Shown: in pieces, positions 36,580 to 51,442 of the stretch
Layout: each line of letters starts with the position of its first letter
Numbering within the stretch: position 1 is the stretch's first letter
NCBI RefSeq assembly: GCF_000621145.1
Contig: NZ_JHZB01000019.1
Location: 1 to 64,000, forward strand
Length of the DNA stretch: 64,000 bases
Direction of reading: 5' to 3'
Origin: Desulfobulbus elongatus DSM 2908
Lineage (GTDB): Bacteria > Desulfobacterota > Desulfobulbia > Desulfobulbales > Desulfobulbaceae
The notes under the pieces: generated by a model
What the model saw: only the letters and a program-made list of their open reading frames with translations
The model's database searches: none
What the model was told of the DNA's origin: nothing
Position numbers and translations under genes: made by a program

Positions 36580-37945
36580 GACCATCGCCGCCATCGCCAC
36601 GGCACCGGGCACCGGCGGTATCGGCATTATCCGGATCTCCGGGCCGGACGCCCTGGCGCTGCTCCGGGCCGTCTTTGTTCCCCGCACCCTCCGAAGCCAT
36701 TTCACCAGCCACACCCTCTATTACGGCACGATCGTCGACCGCCAGGGCCGGATGCTCGACGAGGCCCTGGCGGTCTACATGCTGGCCCCGCACACCTATA
36801 CCCGTGAAGATGTGGTCGAGCTGCATTGCCACGGCTCCTATCTCGTCCTCCAGGCCATCCTCCGCACGGTCATCGCCTGGGGCTGCCGGCTTGCCGAGCC
36901 GGGCGAATTCACCAAACGGGCCTTTCTCGCCGGCCGTATCGATCTGACCCGCGCCGAGGCGGTGATCGACCTGCTTCAGGCGCAGACCGAAGCCGGCGCC
37001 CGGCTGGCGGCCAATCAGCTCCAGGGCCAGCTCTTCGACCGGCTGGAAGCGGTCAGACAGCGGTTGATCGGCTTTCTGGCCCTCCTGGAGGTGGCCATCG
37101 ATTTTCCCGACGACGACGTGGAAATCTTCGATACCACCCTGGCCGCTACGCAGTTGCAGACCGGGGTGATCGCCCCCCTGGAGCAATTAATCGCCCTGGC
37201 CGAGCAGGGCAGGATCGTCCGCGAGGGCGTCAAGGTGGTCATCGCCGGCCGGCCAAACGTGGGCAAGTCCAGCCTGCTCAACGCCCTGCTGCGGGAGGAG
37301 CGGGCGCTGGTGACCCCGGTTCCCGGAACCACTCGCGATACCGTCGAGGAGCGGATCGACATCCACGGCATCCCGGTGCATCTGGTCGACACCGCCGGCA
37401 TCCGCCGGCACGAGGATGCGGTGGAGGCACTCGGCATCGAACGGGCGCGCCGCAAGCTGGCCGAGGCCGATCTGGTGCTGTTCGTGGTGGATGCCAGTGC
37501 CGGCATGGAGCCGCGGGACCGCGAGCTGTACGAGACGGTCCGGGAGAAGCGGCATCTGGTGGTGCTCAACAAGTGCGATCTGGTGGCCGCCGGACAGGTG
37601 CAGGCCCTGGCCGGAACCTTCGCCGGTGCCACGGTGGTGACGATCTCGGCCCGCCAGGGCGAAGGTATCGAGGCCTTGCAGGAGGCAGTCTATCAGATAT
37701 TGATTGCCGGGAGCGGCTTCACCGACCAGATCGACTGCGCGCCTAACACACGCCACCGGGCGGTGCTCGTGCGGAGCGTGGAAGCGTGCCAACGATTCGG
37801 CCGGGCCATGGCCACCGGCGCACCCGTCGACCTGCTGGCGGTCGAGGTGCAGACGGCGCTCGATGAGTTGGGCGACATCACCGGCCTGACCACCCCGGAC
37901 GAGGTCCTCGATGCGGTGTTCAGCCAATTCTGTATCGGTAAATAA
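36557..37945 (+). CDS. mnmE: tRNA modification GTPase MnmE (TrmE)
   Basis: A 462-residue GTPase that acts with MnmG in U34 modification. There is an N-terminal tetrahydrofolate-binding domain (PGTGGIGIIRISGP) and a helical domain interrupted by the G domain: GRPNVGKSSLLNALL (G1), the D-T-A-G motif in VDTAGIRR and NKCD (G4). The obligatory C-terminal Cys is in FCIGK. It starts at GTG 36557 inside the end of jag. Confidence 0.96.
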   Translation: MAAHPATETIAAIATAPGTGGIGIIRISGPDALALLRAVFVPRTLRSHFTSHTLYYGTIVDRQGRMLDEALAVYMLAPHTYTREDVVELHCHGSYLVLQAILRTVIAWGCRLAEPGEFTKRAFLAGRIDLTRAEAVIDLLQAQTEAGARLAANQLQGQLFDRLEAVRQRLIGFLALLEVAIDFPDDDVEIFDTTLAATQLQTGVIAPLEQLIALAEQGRIVREGVKVVIAGRPNVGKSSLLNALLREERALVTPVPGTTRDTVEERIDIHGIPVHLVDTAGIRRHEDAVEALGIERARRKLAEADLVLFVVDASAGMEPRDRELYETVREKRHLVVLNKCDLVAAGQVQALAGTFAGATVVTISARQGEGIEALQEAVYQILIAGSGFTDQIDCAPNTRHRAVLVRSVEACQRFGRAMATGAPVDLLAVEVQTALDELGDITGLTTPDEVLDAVFSQFCIGK

Positions 37946-37972
37946 GGGACGGATTGGGCAAAAACGCTTGTT

Positions 37973-38004
37973 CCCGGTTTACCGCAGTGGCGCGGCAAAC
38001 CGGG
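37973..38004. terminator. hairpin between mnmE and the convergent 183-residue gene
   Basis: CCCGGTTT (37973-37980) pairs with AAACCGGG (37997-38004), with an inner CCGC/GCGG stem. There is no T-run on the plus side. On the minus side the downstream sequence reaches a GTTTTT at about 10 nt. It probably ends one or both convergent transcripts. Confidence 0.5.
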
Positions 38005-38040
38005 AAATCCAGATGGCGGGTAGCAGCGCCGTGAAACGGT

Positions 38041-38592
38041 TTACTGCTGGGTGAAGCTGTCGGCAAAGAGCTGGTTGATGGCGGCGATGCCGTCGTCGCT
38101 GAGGTAGCGGGTGCCCGAGCCGACAAAGGTGCTGTAGCAGATTTTAGGGCTGTCTTCCTTCCAGGCCCCTTCCTTCCAGGTGAACCACTGCCGGCGCGGC
38201 TGGTCGTAGACGTGCAGCGGTCGGTTGAACAGCTTGGCCAGTTCCACCGCCCAGCCGGTGCCGCCCTTCACCGAGTTGTCCTCCAGGATGGTGCCGATCA
38301 CAAAGACCTGGTGCCCCTTGTTGACCATGTGAAAGATCGTCTGGAGCACCCGGCGGATCTTTTCGGTTTCATAATAGGTCCGGTTCATCATGCGCGACGC
38401 CAGTTCCATGCTGATGTCGCCCCGTCGCAACTCCTCCTCGCTCAGGACCACGGTATTGCGGTCACGGTTGAGGCGATGGCCGTCGAAGGAGAAGATCACC
38501 TCCTGGACCCCATATTTTTCGGCATTCTCGCCAAAAAGGGTTTCCGCCCCCTTCAGTCCCCCGTGGTACAGCGTGCAGTCGTGTGCGTTCAT
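38041..38592 (-). CDS. unrecognised 183-residue protein, possibly SLOG/Rossmann-like
   Basis: Not assigned to a known family. The start was set at ATG 38592 (AAGGA upstream), giving MNAHDCTLYHGG. The N-terminal half has IFSFDGHRLNRDRN. The C-terminal half has a hydrophobic strand HQVFVIGTILEDN, then GGTGWAVELAKLFNRPLHVYDQ and a tryptophan-rich WFTWKEGAW. A Gly-rich turn before a helix and the RPLHVYDQ strand recall nucleotide-binding SLOG folds (DprA/LOG-like), but this is fold-level inference. It lies downstream of galE-cmoA-cmoB with an 88-nt gap. Confidence 0.7.
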   Translation of the reverse strand: MNAHDCTLYHGGLKGAETLFGENAEKYGVQEVIFSFDGHRLNRDRNTVVLSEEELRRGDISMELASRMMNRTYYETEKIRRVLQTIFHMVNKGHQVFVIGTILEDNSVKGGTGWAVELAKLFNRPLHVYDQPRRQWFTWKEGAWKEDSPKICYSTFVGSGTRYLSDDGIAAINQLFADSFTQQ

Positions 38593-38680
38593 GTCCTTTT
38601 CCTTGTGTGGTTGTTGGGCAAAAGTCCGGCCCTGTTCACCGGTTTTCGCGGGTATCTCGAAAAATATATTGTTTTGACAA

Positions 38681-39634
38681 CTACTTGGTGGCCTTGAGGA
38701 ACACCCGGCAGGGCGCCGGATACCCCTCAACAGTAAGCGCGGGATTGTTCTTGTCAATGAAATCTTCGTAGGATTCGAAGTCCATCCAGTCGGTCCGCCG
38801 CTGTTCGGCGCTGCTCATGGCGTGCTCGCAGAACAGCCGGACCTCCCGGAAGCCGGTGCGGGCCATCCAGTTGGCCAGACAGGCCCCGGTGGGCACGAAC
38901 CAGGTGCCGGGAACCTTGGCGTAGGTGGAGCGGGGAAAGAGCGCCATCGGCGCCTCGCCCGGAATGGCTTGCGATTCGACGATCAGCCAGCCGCCGGGCT
39001 TGAGTGCGGCGTGGAGATCGCGCAGGGCCTCCAGCGGCGAAGGCCGGTGGTAGAGGATGCCCAGGCAGAAAATAACGTCGAAGCATTCGGGAAAAAGCGG
39101 CAGATGCTCGATGCCCAGCAGTTCCACCCGGAGGTTCTGCTGGCCGGCAAAGGCGTTGAGGGTGTGAAAGGTGTAATAGTGCTGGACATAGGGCTCGAAT
39201 CCGAGCACCAGGGCCGGCCGGTGATGCGCCATGCGGAACATGTAGTAGCCGTTATTGCAGCCGATGTCGGCCACGGCCTTGTTCGTCAGGTCGGGCAGTT
39301 CGGGCACGATCCGGTTCCACTTCCGTTCGCTGCGCCATTCGGCGTCGACATCGATGCCGAAGACGGAAAACGGGCCCTTGCGCCAGGGCATGAAGCCGCG
39401 CAGGACCTGGCGGACTTCATCCTGCTGCGCCGGCTCCAGATCGGCGGCGGTACCGATGCGGACCACATCGCCGGAAAAATCGCACGAGGAGGCCCGCAGG
39501 TGCCGCACCGCCTGGAACAGGTTGCGGTAGCGGAGAAAGCCCTTCTTTTCCTGGTTGACCCAGGCGGATTTCTCCGCCAGCACCGATCTGAGCCGATCCC
39601 GGTCGGCCAAGGGGAATGCCTGGGGCAGATCCAT
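38681..39634 (-). CDS. cmoB: tRNA U34 carboxymethyltransferase CmoB
   Basis: A 317-residue enzyme that transfers the carboxymethyl group of carboxy-SAM to 5-hydroxyuridine 34 of tRNA. Hallmarks are PWRKGPFSVFGIDVDAEWRS, the SAM-site ADIGCNNGYYMFRM, and HTLNAFAGQ. It starts 3 nt after cmoA, which makes its cofactor. Confidence 0.96.
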   Translation of the reverse strand: MDLPQAFPLADRDRLRSVLAEKSAWVNQEKKGFLRYRNLFQAVRHLRASSCDFSGDVVRIGTAADLEPAQQDEVRQVLRGFMPWRKGPFSVFGIDVDAEWRSERKWNRIVPELPDLTNKAVADIGCNNGYYMFRMAHHRPALVLGFEPYVQHYYTFHTLNAFAGQQNLRVELLGIEHLPLFPECFDVIFCLGILYHRPSPLEALRDLHAALKPGGWLIVESQAIPGEAPMALFPRSTYAKVPGTWFVPTGACLANWMARTGFREVRLFCEHAMSSAEQRRTDWMDFESYEDFIDKNNPALTVEGYPAPCRVFLKATK

Positions 39635-39637
39635 GGC

Positions 39638-40369
39638 TCAGCGCTTGAGGGCAACGATGGCGGTAAAGTTGAACCATTTGAAGAACGGTTCGATTTCCGT
39701 AAAACCGGCCTCCCGCAGCAGCGCCACATTCTCCTCCAGGGAAAAGGGAATGAGCACGTTCTCCAGCGCCTCCCGCTTGGCCGCGATTTCCAGCTCCGAG
39801 TAGCCCTGCTGCTTCTTGAACGCATGGTAGATGTCGATGAAGTCGCGGTTGAGCCTGCCGGCGGAGGAGATGGTTTTTTCGCTCAGAAAGAAGAGGCCGC
39901 CCGCGGGCAGCGCCTCGTGGATGCGGCGGACAAAGGGCTGCCGGGTCAACGGCCGGAGAAATTGGAGGGTGTAGTTGCAGATGAGGGCCGACGCCGGCGG
40001 CAGGGGGCAGGAGGTGATGTCGGCCTCGACGAAGTGCAGGACCTCGCTTTTGTTGAACATGGCGCTTTTGCGGCGCGCCTTGGCGAGCATGGCCGGGGCG
40101 TTGTCCATGCCCACATAGCGCAGATGCAGCTCCGGCAGCCTCCGGGCCAGTTCGAGGAGCGTGGTGCCGGTCGAGCAGCCCAGGTCGCAGACGGTGGCGC
40201 CGGTGGTGAGATGGCTGGCCAAGAGTTGCGCCATGCCGTCGACCACCGTACGGTAATAGGGGATCGAGCGGTTGAGCATGTCGTCGAACACGTCAGCGAC
40301 CCGGTCGTTGAAGGTGAAATCCTCGGCGACCGTTCCGGCGGTGTAGAGGCTGTCCTCGGCGGCAGTCAT
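39638..40369 (-). CDS. cmoA: carboxy-SAM synthase CmoA
   Basis: A 243-residue enzyme that makes carboxy-S-adenosylmethionine from SAM and prephenate for CmoB. The opening FTFNDRVADVFDDMLNRSIPYY and the SAM motif VCDLGCSTGTTLLEL are typical. The start was set at ATG 40369. The open frame extends far upstream into galE in another frame because of the high GC content, and that extension is not credible. It is followed directly by cmoB. Confidence 0.95.
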   Translation of the reverse strand: MTAAEDSLYTAGTVAEDFTFNDRVADVFDDMLNRSIPYYRTVVDGMAQLLASHLTTGATVCDLGCSTGTTLLELARRLPELHLRYVGMDNAPAMLAKARRKSAMFNKSEVLHFVEADITSCPLPPASALICNYTLQFLRPLTRQPFVRRIHEALPAGGLFFLSEKTISSAGRLNRDFIDIYHAFKKQQGYSELEIAAKREALENVLIPFSLEENVALLREAGFTEIEPFFKWFNFTAIVALKR

Positions 40370-40439
40370 GGGTTCGCGACCGTTCGGCTGGGATGGGTGC
40401 ACAGGCGGTAATTCGGGGCGTGGCGGCAAGAGGGGAAGG

Positions 40440-41453
40440 TTATCTGAAGCCGTTGGGGTTGGCTGCCTGCCAGCTCCAGGTGTCGGCGCACATGGTGTCG
40501 AGCCCCCGTTGGGCCTGCCAGCCCAGCTCGCGTTGGGCGAGCGACGGGTCGGCATAGCACTGGGCGATGTCGCCGGCCCGGCGGGGGGCGATGCGGTAGG
40601 GAATCGGCCGGCCGCACGCTTGGGCGAAGGCGGCGACCATCTCCAGGACCGAATAGCCCCGGCCGGTGCCCAGGTTGTAGATGGCCACGCCGGGCCGGTC
40701 GTGCAGCTTTTCCAGGGCATGCAGGTGGCCGAGCGCCAGGTCGACCACATGGATGAAGTCGCGCACGCCGGTGCCGTCCGGGGTGGGATAGTCGTTGCCG
40801 AAGACCGAGAGTTCCGGCAGCTTGCCCACCGCCACCTGGGCGATATAGGGCACGAGATTGTTGGGGATGCCGTTGGGGTCCTCGCCGATCCGGCCGCTGG
40901 CATGGGCACCGACCGGGTTGAAATAGCGCAGGAGGATCACGTTCCACCGGGCATCGGCCCTGTGCAGATCGCGCAGGATCTCCTCGGTCATCAGTTTGGT
41001 GCGGCCATAGGGATTGGTGCAGGACAGCGGGAAATCCTCGCGGATGGGCACCGAGGCCGGATCGCCGTAAACGGTGGCCGAGGAGGAAAAGACGATGTTG
41101 GTCACGCCCCGCTCGGCCATGATCTGGCAGAGGTTGAGGGTGGCGCCCAGGTTGTTGTGGTAGTAGAGCCACGGCTTGGTCACCGACTCGCCCACCGCCT
41201 TGAGCCCGGCGAAATGGATCACCGCCGTCGCCTCCGGTGTCTGGAGGAACACGTCGCGCAGCCTGTCCGCATCGAGCAGATCGACCTCGAAAAAGGCCAG
41301 TGATTTTCCGGTGATTTCCTCCACCCGTCGCAGCGATTCCCGGCTGCTGTTGCAGAGGTTGTCGATCACCGTGACCCGGTGGCCCGCATCGAGCAGTTCC
41401 AGGCAGGTGTGGCTGCCGATGTAGCCGGCGCCGCCGGTGACAATGACATGCAT
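40440..41453 (-). CDS. galE: UDP-glucose 4-epimerase
   Basis: A 337-residue extended SDR interconverting UDP-glucose and UDP-galactose. The NAD motif is [17 protein letters not shown], the catalytic region is SSATVYGDP...[12 protein letters not shown] (Tyr-X3-Lys), and the C-terminal [18 protein letters not shown] is typical of GalE. It is the first gene of the galE-cmoA-cmoB set. The link with tRNA modification is probably only positional. Confidence 0.94.
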   Translation of the reverse strand: MHVIVTGGAGYIGSHTCLELLDAGHRVTVIDNLCNSSRESLRRVEEITGKSLAFFEVDLLDADRLRDVFLQTPEATAVIHFAGLKAVGESVTKPWLYYHNNLGATLNLCQIMAERGVTNIVFSSSATVYGDPASVPIREDFPLSCTNPYGRTKLMTEEILRDLHRADARWNVILLRYFNPVGAHASGRIGEDPNGIPNNLVPYIAQVAVGKLPELSVFGNDYPTPDGTGVRDFIHVVDLALGHLHALEKLHDRPGVAIYNLGTGRGYSVLEMVAAFAQACGRPIPYRIAPRRAGDIAQCYADPSLAQRELGWQAQRGLDTMCADTWSWQAANPNGFR

Positions 41454-41678
41454 GGTTTTTTCCCTCGGGGCAGATGCCTTTCTCCACCGGCCGGTCGCAA
41501 AGCACGTCGACGCGGCCGCCGATTTCTGCTATCTTTTAACCTGTCTGGATGGTGTTTGTCTTGCAAAAAGGAAGGGCCGCCGCGCCATCGATTCGTAGCT
41601 GCGGACCGGTGGAGTCGGCGCCCGGGCAGGTCGGCGCCAGACGTATTCAATCATCAAGCACGAACAGAAGAGGACACA

Positions 41679-44177
<2,499 letters not shown>

Positions 44178-44248
44178 AGGGAAGTGCCGGCGGCCGGCGG
44201 AGCGATCGGGCCACTGCGCCGTCAATTCAACCTGTCTGTGGAGAGCCC

Positions 44249-44500
44249 ATGCAAAAAGTCCACATCCCCACCGGCGAACCCGCCGGACGTATCGCGTGCC
44301 AGCAGTGCGGCAATGCGAAGCATTTCGTCGAAATTGCCGAGAATGTGCTGGTGACGACCCATTATCTGCAAAACACCGACGGGTCGTTCACGCCGGAGGA
44401 CAACACCACCGAAATATTTGGTGAGGTGAAATTTCTATGCGGGAAATGCGGAGCGGACCTGACCCGCTTCCATGCCCATTTTCTGGAAATGTCGTTTTAA
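44249..44500 (+). CDS. small zinc-ribbon-like hypothetical protein
   Basis: An 83-residue protein with two Cys-X2-Cys knuckles (CQQCG near residue 18 and CGKCGADL near residue 64), likely to bind one zinc ion, separated by a beta-rich stretch. No family is recognised. It is 71 nt downstream of the acylphosphatase gene and ends just before the terminator shared with dsrC. Confidence 0.75.
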   Translation: MQKVHIPTGEPAGRIACQQCGNAKHFVEIAENVLVTTHYLQNTDGSFTPEDNTTEIFGEVKFLCGKCGADLTRFHAHFLEMSF

Positions 44501-44561
44501 AACAGCCCAGCCCGGTCAGGGCCGGGCGATTGCCCGCCGTTGCGACGGCGGATGCAGGCAT

Positions 44562-44595
44562 AAAAAAAAGGCTGCCCGAACAGGCAGCCTTTTTC
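44562..44595. terminator. bidirectional terminator between the zinc-ribbon gene and dsrC
   Basis: A perfect stem AGGCTGCC (44569-44576) / GGCAGCCT (44583-44590), 6-nt loop, with an A8 run on the left and T5 on the right. Confidence 0.9.
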
Positions 44596-44622
44596 TTGCA
44601 CCACAAAGAAACAATCGGTCGA

Positions 44623-44943
44623 TCAGACACAACCGGTCGGTTTCGGCAGTCCGGCCATTTTGCAGGCACCCTTGCCGGGTCCGGACGGGAACAGCTCGTA
44701 GATGCGTTTCAGCGGGAAACCGGTGGTCTTGGAGAGAATACGAACCATGGGAGCAATACCGTTCTTCTTGTAATACTCCTGGAGGGCATCGATAACTTTC
44801 TGATGCTCGTCGGTGATGTCGGCGATACCTTCAACGGTCTTGACGTAGTCGACCCAGTTCTCATCCCACTCTTCAGCACCCTTCAACAGGAAGCCGTCTT
44901 CGTCCACCTCGTAGGATTTGCCCTTGTGCTCAATAGTTGCCAT
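44623..44943 (-). CDS. dsrC: DsrC, dissimilatory sulfite reductase sulfur-carrier protein
   Basis: A 106-residue DsrC of normal length. The C-terminal arm carries both conserved cysteines, C94 (GKGACKMAGLPKP) and the penultimate C105 (TGCV). This distinguishes true DsrC, the trisulfide-forming substrate of DsrAB/DsrMKJOP, from single-cysteine TusE proteins. AAGGAGG is a near-perfect ribosome site. The gene is monocistronic with its own consensus promoter and terminator, as expected for an abundant protein. dsrAB and dsrMKJOP are not in the window. Confidence 0.95.
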   Translation of the reverse strand: MATIEHKGKSYEVDEDGFLLKGAEEWDENWVDYVKTVEGIADITDEHQKVIDALQEYYKKNGIAPMVRILSKTTGFPLKRIYELFPSGPGKGACKMAGLPKPTGCV

Positions 44944-45012
44944 GTGTTCCTCCTTGGCCAGTGTGTTTAAGCTATGGTGAATAATTGGAAGCCTAATCTA
45001 AAAATCCCCCGT

Positions 45013-45041
45013 TTAATACTATAGGGGGTGTGCTTTGTCAA
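45013..45041 (-). promoter_or_regulatory. consensus-like sigma-70 promoter of dsrC
   Basis: On the minus strand: perfect TTGACA (45041-45036), a 17-base spacer and TATTAA (45018-45013), with a leader of about 65 nt to the dsrC start. The region is AT-rich relative to the surrounding coding DNA. An ACCCCCTATAGTATTAAACGG segment places a C5 run inside the spacer. Confidence 0.7.
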
Positions 45042-45193
45042 GCAAACACCCTGTTTTTTTTGAATGGCGATTCAGCCGTTGGTTTGCCGTTTTTTGAGTG
45101 CATTTTTCTCTGGTAACTTGCTGACAAATTGAACATAATGCGCCCTCCAAAAAATCAGGATACCGTCGAATTGTTCGCGAGGTTGCTTTTATC

Positions 45194-47074
45194 ATGCTGA
45201 ATATACTCAGGAAAAATGCACAATCGGTCGTCGTGCAGGCGATTGTGGTCATCATTGCCGTGGTGTTCATCTTTTGGGGCGTCGGAGGGAACATGAAGGA
45301 CAACCCCAACGCCCTGGCCGTGGTCAATGGCAAGGAGATACCGTATCGCGACTTCCAGCAGCAGTATGAACGGATGGTCGAGGCATACAAGCAGCAGTTC
45401 GGGGGGCAACTGCCCCAGGGGCTTCTTCAGGGTATGGAGCTGAAGGAACAGGTCCTGGATCAACTGGTCCAGGAGGAGTTGCTGCGGCAGGGCGCCGAAA
45501 AGGCGGGGATTATGGTCAGCAAGGAGGCGATTCAGCGCAAGATCCAGGAAATGGCCGTCTTCAACGTCAACGGACGGTTCGATCTCGCCAACTACCAGGC
45601 TGTGCTGGAGCGGAACAGGCTTTCGCCCTCCTCGTTTGAGGCGGGCATCCGCAACGACCTGCTCATGAACCGGGTCCTCGGTTCCTTGGGCGCGTTCACC
45701 GTTGTGCCCGCACAGGAGGTGCAGAACTGGATCGAATATATCGGCCAGGAAGTCAAATTGGCCTATGGAGCGGTGCGGAGCGACGACTACATCGCCCAGG
45801 TCCAGGTGACCGACGATGCCCTGGCAGCCTGGTACGAAACGGCGAAGCAACGATACATGACCGCGCCCCAGTGCAAATTGCTCTATCTCGCCTTCCCGTT
45901 TGACGACGATCTGGGGCAGGTGGCGGTCAATGACGAGGCAATCAGGACCTATTATCAGGAACATGCAGAAAACTACAACGTGCCGGAAAAGCGGCGGGTG
46001 CGGCATATTCTCTTCAGAATGACCGACGAGGATTCCCCGGAAACCAGGAATGCAAAGAAGGCGGAAGCGGAAAAGATCCTGGCCCGGATCAAGGCAGGGG
46101 AGGACTTCGCCAAGCTCGCCGGCCAATTCTCCGAGGACGGAAGCAAGGCCAAGGGCGGCGATCTGGGCTTTTTTGCGCGGGGCCAGATGGTCCCGTCCTT
46201 CGAGGACAGCGCCTTTGCCCTGAGCAGGGGCGAGGTCAGCGGCGTGGTCGAGAGCCCGTTCGGTTTCCACATCCTCAAACTCGAGGAGATCGTGCCGGCC
46301 AAGACGCATACCCTGAAAGAGGCGACGCCCTCCATCCGCAAGGCGCTGGAACAACAGGGCGTGAAGGCGATCACCTTCAAACGGGCCTCGGCCGCCTATG
46401 AAGCCGTCATCAGGGCCGGGAGCATGGCCAACTACAGCGGCACGCAGGGCGCCCATCCGGTTCGGCGGACCGATTTCTTCACGCGGGATACGCCGCCCAA
46501 GGAGGGGATGGCCGCGGATCCCGCCTTTGTGCAGACGGCCTTCGGGCTACGCAAGGGGGAGTTGAGTTCCCTGGTCGAGACCGCGGACGGCTATGCCATC
46601 CTGTTTGTCGACGATGCCAGGGAGTCGGCGGTTCCCGGCCTCGATACGGTCCGTGACCGGGCGGTTGCCGAGTACAGAAAGGAAAAGAGCGTCGAATTGG
46701 CCAGGGGCACCGCCGAGGAACTGCTGCAAAAGGCCCGGGAACAGAAAAGCTGGCCCGGGGCTCTGCCGCGTCAGGAAAGCGACTATCTGCAACGGAGCGG
46801 TCCGGCCGGCGCCGTGCCCGAGGAGCTTCGGCGGGATGCCTTTTTGCAGGCTGGCAGGGATATCTTTCCCGAAAAAGTGCTCGCCGTCGGCTCTGTTTTT
46901 TACCTGTATCAGATCCTCGATGCCCGCCAGGGCAAGGGCGAGATGGATGCCGCCAAGCGCCGTCTCCTTGAACAACAGCTCCAGGAAGCCGGAAAAAATG
47001 TGTTGATGGCCGACTGGCTCGGTCAATTGCGAAAAGAGGCGTACATCTGGACCAACGCCAGAATGCTGCAATGA
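45194..47074 (+). CDS. PpiD/SurA-type peptidyl-prolyl isomerase (inner-membrane anchored)
   Basis: A 626-residue periplasmic foldase. One N-terminal membrane anchor (residues about 12-30, VVVQAIVVIIAVVFIFWGVGG) is followed by a SurA-N-like helical chaperone domain (about 40-230). A parvulin domain follows near 262-360 (RRVRHILFRM...KGGDLGFFARGQMVPSFEDSAF...GFHILKLEEI), then a C-terminal helical region. The architecture matches E. coli PpiD. It probably assists folding of newly exported proteins. Confidence 0.9.
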   Translation: MLNILRKNAQSVVVQAIVVIIAVVFIFWGVGGNMKDNPNALAVVNGKEIPYRDFQQQYERMVEAYKQQFGGQLPQGLLQGMELKEQVLDQLVQEELLRQGAEKAGIMVSKEAIQRKIQEMAVFNVNGRFDLANYQAVLERNRLSPSSFEAGIRNDLLMNRVLGSLGAFTVVPAQEVQNWIEYIGQEVKLAYGAVRSDDYIAQVQVTDDALAAWYETAKQRYMTAPQCKLLYLAFPFDDDLGQVAVNDEAIRTYYQEHAENYNVPEKRRVRHILFRMTDEDSPETRNAKKAEAEKILARIKAGEDFAKLAGQFSEDGSKAKGGDLGFFARGQMVPSFEDSAFALSRGEVSGVVESPFGFHILKLEEIVPAKTHTLKEATPSIRKALEQQGVKAITFKRASAAYEAVIRAGSMANYSGTQGAHPVRRTDFFTRDTPPKEGMAADPAFVQTAFGLRKGELSSLVETADGYAILFVDDARESAVPGLDTVRDRAVAEYRKEKSVELARGTAEELLQKAREQKSWPGALPRQESDYLQRSGPAGAVPEELRRDAFLQAGRDIFPEKVLAVGSVFYLYQILDARQGKGEMDAAKRRLLEQQLQEAGKNVLMADWLGQLRKEAYIWTNARMLQ

Positions 47075-47104
47075 GAGCAGTGCACCCGTGACTTCCCTTT
47101 CCGG

Positions 47105-47125
47105 CCGGCGCAGACGCCGGATTTT
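47105..47125 (+). terminator. short intrinsic terminator after the PpiD-like gene
   Basis: CCGGCG-CAGA-CGCCGG hairpin (47105-47120) followed by ATTTT, 30 nt after the stop. The remaining gap to 47242 holds no recognised element. Confidence 0.6.
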
Positions 47126-47242
47126 CGGACCGGGAGGATACTCTTGGATGGATCGCGGGAACGGCCCGGAACCGCAGAAGATGCGGGATGCGGCCCGCCC
47201 CGTTGACGTCCGGAAGGTTGTTTCAGGCGGACAAAAGGCGTT

Positions 47243-51442
<4,200 letters not shown>

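Noticed and set aside
41615-41645. Short direct repeat GTCGGCGCC upstream of the tautomerase gene
   Set aside because: Nine bases in GC-rich DNA; expected by chance and not positioned at a promoter.
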